Below are positions 59,784-64,000 of a stretch of DNA of 64,000 nucleotides, one piece after another; position 1 is the first letter of the stretch, and each line of letters begins with the position of its first letter. The position numbers were made by a program, and so were the translations under genes. The DNA is taken from positions 7,332,259 through 7,396,258 of the forward strand of contig OX442320.1 in the NCBI GenBank assembly GCA_949358305.1, in the 5' to 3' direction. Source of the stretch: Strigamia acuminata (Eukaryota > Arthropoda > Chilopoda > Geophilomorpha > Linotaeniidae). The notes below the pieces were generated by a model. It saw only the letters and a list, made by a program, of their open reading frames with translations. It was not told the DNA's origin and searched no databases.

Positions 59784-60497
59784 ATACTATACCGGCATGT
59801 TAATTTCTTAATGTTAATTTCTTTGTGGGGATAGGGTTGTTTGTTTTTATTGTTGGTTCGATTTCGACTTGTGACCAACTACCACCAGTTGGCACTGGCA
59901 ACATCTTTGGGAGCATTGCTGTACTGGCCCGGCAGGATACGGGGAAGTCTTCGGTGGCCTGTGTCATTGTGAAAGTTGTGTGAAGTTGGGAATCCTTGCC
60001 TGTTATTCTGTATACAACCACCCTAGAAATTGAGGCACTCTTCGTTTGTTTGAACAAATACAAGTGCACTCTTCTAAACAGTTTAGCAATTATTATTTTT
60101 ACGAAATCAATCATTTAATATTTTGGAGTAAGATATATTTTTTAAAAGTTTTTGAACCTTTATCATGTGATAGACAACAGCTGTTTCGAATCCTCCTTCT
60201 GTTGGTATTAATCTGCTTGAAGTTAAATCCAAATCTTGGTCTTCTCTTGTGGTGAAGAAAACCTTTGGTGGTACATGACAATCAATTAACATACTTTTGA
60301 TGTGCTATGACTAATCACAAAATATAAAAGTTAATTTCTGATTAAACTGCTCTTTACCTCGTAATAATGGTTACATAAAATCAATCTACTTGTATAGGAC
60401 TGGAGTAATGTGTAGAAAAGGTTGTGGCTATACCATTGAATTGACTGTCGCCTAGAAAAAAGGAGTTGTGATTAGTGGCGTTGCCAGGGAGGTGCAA
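59784..60497 (-). pseudogene. Partial duplicate of DEG/ENaC module 2 exons
   Basis: 60497-59985 copies 55200-55700 closely (the exon 8-exon 9 region). In the exon 9 copy CHVPPKVFFTTREDQDLDL is kept, but the exon 8 copy has an in-frame TGA (after ...SSPIQVD) and the flanking cysteine exons are missing. A short piece at 59784-59806 matches the exon 10 donor region (ACTATACCGGCATGTTAATT). Unrelated sequence sits between the two pieces. It cannot encode a working channel. Confidence 0.8.
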
Positions 60498-60518
60498 GGG
60501 TATATGTATAAAAAAAAT

Positions 60519-61955
60519 ATGTGCAAAAGTGTTGCGATTGAGTCGACAAGAGTTTGAAATATTGAAGATATTATATTTTCGAGAATGTTTCTCAAAATGT
60601 GCATAATTGATTGGGAAATTTTGAAAACATTTTAGTTAACATAAATGCACGTATTGTCTCGTTATGTAATTGTATGTAATTTTATTTTTATCATATATTA
60701 TATTGATTTTACTGTATATATCTATCTAATCTGTAATTGGTTTGTATGTGCATATTTAACTAGTGCTTTAAGTGTACTACTTGTAGCCGCGTGTTTGTGA
60801 TGCCAATGCCATGTAACTTCATGTCTTATTACAAAATACAAATGTTGTTCGATTTGAAAAGTAGTTTTTTTTATCTTTTTTTATTAGCTAACGGAAAAAA
60901 ATAATAAGCGAATGTTTAATCAAAAGGAGTGTTCAAGCGTGCGATTCTCGCGGTGATTTTTCAGATTTTATTTTTTACACTTTAATGTGTTGAGAATTTT
61001 GATTGTTGCTTCGATTTTCGTGGGTTTCCCTCGTATATCTAGTCTTTAACCAATAAATTTCATAAAAATTAAAATTAAAATACGCTTGTTTATTTTTACG
61101 ACTTGTTTTTAAACTGGAAATACCGAGACGAAGATTCGTCACGAGCGTGTCGCCATCTTTAGTATCAACGAATCTGCGTAGAAATCAATCTTCGTATCGC
61201 CAAACCTTATTTGCCCATAGCTTTAAATATAAAAAAATTGTTCATTTATTATTTTTATCGTAAGTTTCATTTTTATTTTTTATTTTCATCCGTATTGATA
61301 AAAAATGAAAAATTGATACAATAAGTTGCTTTCTTTCCCCACTCGAGGTCGCTGTTATCAGTCGAGCGTCGGTTTTGGTTGCGTACGGTTGGAAAATGGA
61401 CTCCGAAGCCCTAAACGGCGCAACAATGTTTAAGTAATTCAATTTTTCTCAATACTCGATTGTTTTAAGCCCGATCCCGCAAATAAATCATTGAAAATAA
61501 ACTTGAATCTACAGGTCTAATTTGATGTTTAATGTTACGTGTCTCGCGTTGACCGGCTTGTTATTGTTTCTTCACGTGTTGATGAACAAATATGGATACG
61601 GTATAGAAATTTGGACAACCACGAACGGAGCCCGAACAACTTGAGAGGCCTTCTTAATGTAAGTTTTGAATCACATTTTCTTTCTGCAAAAAAAGTTTTT
61701 CCTTGAATTTGCAAATTACAATGTTGTAGTTGATTTTATGTGTTTTATTTTTGCATTGGTTGTATCTGTACAGAAAAACTTAAGAAAAACTTTTTTGTTG
61801 TTAATCTCGTTACAAGATACGAAATACTCCGTAATTGTTAATTTTTTACAGAAAAATCATCACTGTTGAGTGTTTGCAATCACGAAATTTTGGTATCCAT
61901 GTACAACAGATAACATTTTTTTAAAAATATTGATGAACAAATCGAGTGTTTTAAT
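60519..61955 (+). repeat. Segmental duplication copy 2
   Basis: Direct repeat of 45345-46680: tensin last codons and 3' UTR, gene X exons 1-2 and the satellite entry. It differs by point changes, an 8-bp insert near 60570, a ~110-bp insert near 61200-61320 and a 21-bp loss in gene X exon 1. It carries no tensin coding exon beyond the last few codons. Confidence 0.9.
61396..61658 (+). pseudogene. Copy of gene X exons 1-2, frameshifted
   Basis: The start codon (61396) and the splice sites around exon 2 (61515-61658) are kept. A one-base loss in the AACAAA(A)TATGG run shifts the frame after the membrane segment and brings a TGA soon after. The 21-bp GTTTAAG-bounded part of exon 1 is absent. Whether copy 1 or copy 2 is ancestral is not shown, but this copy looks non-functional. 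Confidence 0.7.
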
Positions 61956-62164
61956 ATTGGTGTACAAATAGACAGACTAATGATTTAATATTGGTGTACA
62001 AATAGATTGACTAATGTTTTAAAATTGGTGTGGAAATAGATAGACTAATGTTTTAAAATTGGTGTGGAAATAGATAGACTAATGTTTTAAAATTGGTGTG
62101 GAAATAGATAGATTAATGTTTTAAAATTGGTGTACAATTAGATAGACTAATGTTTTAAAATTGG
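61947..62164. repeat. Short 34-bp satellite array, second site
   Basis: Six to seven units of the same satellite (TTGGTGTACAAATAGACAGA and TTGGTGTGGAAATAGATAGA forms) follow the second duplication copy. The array stops abruptly at 62164, inside the end of the - strand frame that begins at 63171. Confidence 0.93.
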
Positions 62165-63171
62165 TCAAACGCCACGTCAATGATGATTAATCGGGCCCGT
62201 GCCACATTTGCGGCCCCCCGACGATTGATTTCTTGCAGGCACAAATCGATAAATGCATCGCGGAAAAATGTGTCCATAAGATCGGTAATTTCCTCAGTTT
62301 CGGGAAGAGTCAGGTTTAAATCTGACAGTGCCAAAGACCGGAAGAGTGCACTCTGTGTGTGATAAGGGATCATCAACTTTGTGCACTTGGTGGGCTGGAA
62401 AGTAAAATCGCAGATGATGTTCATTGCCGGGATGATAGTGTTCGACATCAAGATCGTTATTTCCGGTTTCTCCTTGGAGCCCGGAACAGAAATGAGGTCC
62501 TTCAATGACTTATCTGTAGAGGTGGGTGCCATATAACGCGAAGAAACCGCCAATTTTGACATCTCCCGTACCTGAATTTCTCGAACTCTTTTCTCTTCAT
62601 CCATTCTCTTTTGAAGTTCTTTCCTCTCCTTTTCTTCCCTTTCCTTCCTGACTTTTTCTTTCTTTTCAAATTCGATATTCTCTACAGCCACCCTGGCCGC
62701 TTCTTTCCTCAAACTCTCCTGGACAGCATATTTTTTCTTTTCGCGGTCAATCGCGAATTTCTTGACATACTTGCCCATTACTAAATGTGTCTCCCACACC
62801 AGCACAGCGAAAAATCGATCCTCGTCCATGTTAATCTCTTGGTCCATTCGACTTTCGACATTGGCGGCGATGTTCTTGAGTTCCTTAAATGTTGCGTTTT
62901 TGACAGGGTAGACGTCATACTGATTTATATCGAAGTCCCGGGTGGCCATCACGTTGAACAACTCCCTCCACCCCTTCGGTTCCAACTCCATACGGGAGTT
63001 ACTGATGACGGTATTCCTCCTCAGCACCTGGAGCTCAAAAGGTTCGAGAATGAAGTGTAAAAGTGGGGCAACTGGAGACTCCGTAGTGGTCCGTTTGTGT
63101 GTAATGGGGCGAACGAGAGGCAACTCTGGTGGTTTTAGTTGTTGACAACACTCCATCTTGTGATGAATCAT
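62155..63171 (-). CDS. Unrecognised ORF 2: coiled-coil protein cut by satellite
   Basis: ATG at 63171 opens 338 codons. Residues about 40-140 are a mixed helical region (ELEPKGWRELFNVM, FFAVLVWETHLVMGKYV); about 143-210 is a highly charged Lys/Glu helix, likely a coiled coil (EFEKKEKVRKEREEKERKEL); the C terminus has short hydrophobic stretches (ARLIIIDVAF). The last two codons and the TAA come from the 34-bp satellite, so the original C terminus is lost. Base composition is more balanced than the surrounding DNA. It overlaps ORF 1 by 137 bp in a +1 frame. It could be a gag-like ORF of a mobile element or a broken host gene; I do not recognise it. Confidence 0.5.
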   Translation of the reverse strand: MIHHKMECCQQLKPPELPLVRPITHKRTTTESPVAPLLHFILEPFELQVLRRNTVISNSRMELEPKGWRELFNVMATRDFDINQYDVYPVKNATFKELKNIAANVESRMDQEINMDEDRFFAVLVWETHLVMGKYVKKFAIDREKKKYAVQESLRKEAARVAVENIEFEKKEKVRKEREEKERKELQKRMDEEKRVREIQVREMSKLAVSSRYMAPTSTDKSLKDLISVPGSKEKPEITILMSNTIIPAMNIICDFTFQPTKCTKLMIPYHTQSALFRSLALSDLNLTLPETEEITDLMDTFFRDAFIDLCLQEINRRGAANVARARLIIIDVAFDQF

Positions 63172-64000
63172 GTGTCGATGGGGCTTGGGTAATCGTGGCC
63201 GTCATCGACACCGTACTTGTAGTCGCAGTTGTGTTCACGACCGTCGTGGTCGTCTTAGTCATGGTAGAAGTGGTCTTGATCGGGATCTGACTTTTGAAGG
63301 GCGTCGGCACTCTCTTGATTGAATGTTCGGCCGGACGCACGTCAACATCGGCTTTCTCTTCTAATTTCCCCTCATTCACGACGGGGAATGGCATCTTTTC
63401 AGCCTTTTGCATGATGCTCATTGATGAGTTCCGATTCAATGGCAAATTTTTGTCGACATTTGTCACCACTTCCACCGTCAAATCCTGATTGGTTGGTTGG
63501 GGCGGTACATTTAGAAACCGTATATCGCGATTTTGGTCCATATAGTCATCAAGGCGTCGTTGTGACGCATCTGTAATTGGTTTCAGCGTTGGGACTGGCT
63601 TGATGGGTCTCGGAAAGTTTTTCATCAATGAAAGAATTCCTGGCCGCGCCGGTTGCATTCTGTCAGGGCTGATTTCAGGAGAATCACCGGTTGGCGTGAA
63701 TGGGGTCTTCTCCAAGGTTGCAAATTCTTCCTTTTTGAGAGGTGTAGTTGGTTGTACTGACTGTACAGGCTTCGGCGCGTAGTGGACTCCTGGAGTGAAT
63801 TGCGCGTCACGCGAACGATCTCTCGGCAGCGTTGTGCCCCCCGCCACTATTGCTTGGACAACTTGGCCACTGCTCTCCTTGTAGCGCACCGCGAAGTCTT
63901 CGTGGCCTTTCGGCACGTATAACAATGGCTCAGGCATCGGCTGCAATCGTGCTTCGGCCGTCAAGAGATCGATTTCGCGATTTAGGTCCTCGATCCAGAG
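63035..64000 (-). CDS. Unrecognised ORF 1: Pro/Thr-rich, 5' end off window
   Basis: The frame is open from the right edge (64000) to TGA at 63035-63037, 321 codons. No domain was recognised. It has Pro-rich parts (FPRPIKPVPTLKP) and a Thr/Ser-rich tract (TTTTVVNTTATTSTVSMT). The end of the frame overlaps ORF 2, and the two frames differ by one base, so the pair may be one protein broken by a single-base indel, a programmed +1 shift, or two proteins. The true start lies beyond the window. Confidence 0.45.
   Translation of the reverse strand, partial: LWIEDLNREIDLLTAEARLQPMPEPLLYVPKGHEDFAVRYKESSGQVVQAIVAGGTTLPRDRSRDAQFTPGVHYAPKPVQSVQPTTPLKKEEFATLEKTPFTPTGDSPEISPDRMQPARPGILSLMKNFPRPIKPVPTLKPITDASQRRLDDYMDQNRDIRFLNVPPQPTNQDLTVEVVTNVDKNLPLNRNSSMSIMQKAEKMPFPVVNEGKLEEKADVDVRPAEHSIKRVPTPFKSQIPIKTTSTMTKTTTTVVNTTATTSTVSMTATITQAPSTHDSSQDGVLSTTKTTRVASRSPHYTQTDHYGVSSCPTFTLHSRTF

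Noticed and set aside
59810-59985. Frame with GGSWSQVEIEPTIKTNN on - strand
   Set aside because: A fragment inserted between duplicated channel pieces, with no start, splice sites or recognised family; may be an element scrap but cannot be supported.
63035-63171. Programmed +1 frameshift signal in the ORF 1/ORF 2 overlap
   Set aside because: No classic slippery motif was seen in the overlap; a simple indel or an intron explains it as well, so only the overlap itself is reported.

Overview
The window is eukaryotic nuclear DNA, almost certainly from an arthropod and probably an insect. It is AT-rich with long T/A runs, has GT-AG introns from about 50 bp to 5 kb, and carries arthropod-type gene families: BTB transcription factors of the lola/bab/tramtrack class with Pipsqueak and C2H2 tail exons, insect-style alpha-catulin and tensin, and a pickpocket-like DEG/ENaC channel. 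The species cannot be named from the sequence. All exon joins below were made by hand from splice signals, reading phase and family similarity.

Region 1 (1-18754, + strand) holds two tandem paralogous BTB genes. Gene A (1-3967) is cut by the left edge; it shows shared linker exons plus two alternative tails, a three-finger zinc exon and a Pipsqueak HTH exon. Gene B (7382-18754) is complete: a BTB exon, a linker exon, then eight downstream exons (a CENP-B/Tc5-like HTH tail, a Pipsqueak tail, a short cassette, and five zinc-finger tails). Every alternative exon starts in the same phase, so any one can be joined to the shared part.

Region 2 (19561-28696) is a divergent pair: a tamalin/CYTIP-like PDZ scaffold on the - strand and alpha-catulin (vinculin/alpha-catenin superfamily) on the + strand, with about 0.5 kb between their start codons.

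Region 3 (30427-45367) is a full-length tensin in 30 coding exons: C1, PTEN-like phosphatase, C2, disordered middle, SH2 and PTB. The catalytic cysteine of the phosphatase loop is serine, so it is a predicted pseudophosphatase.

Region 4 (45345-62165) is a rearranged, repeat-rich block. It has about 7.5 kb of 34-bp satellite with 42-bp variants and a higher-order pattern, a duplicated segment (tensin 3' end plus the first exons of an unknown membrane-protein gene), a partial duplicate of channel exons, and on the - strand a DEG/ENaC gene in which two complete channel subunits are encoded head to tail in one reading frame. That natural two-subunit concatemer is the most unusual system here; the key exon encodes the second membrane segment of subunit 1, a basic linker and the first membrane segment of subunit 2 without a stop.

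Region 5 (62155-64000, - strand) holds two overlapping frames of an unrecognised Pro/Thr-rich then coiled-coil protein. Its 3' end, including the stop codon, comes from the 34-bp satellite.

Small mobile-element traces (two TA-flanked MITEs and one truncated mariner/IS630-like end) lie in introns.
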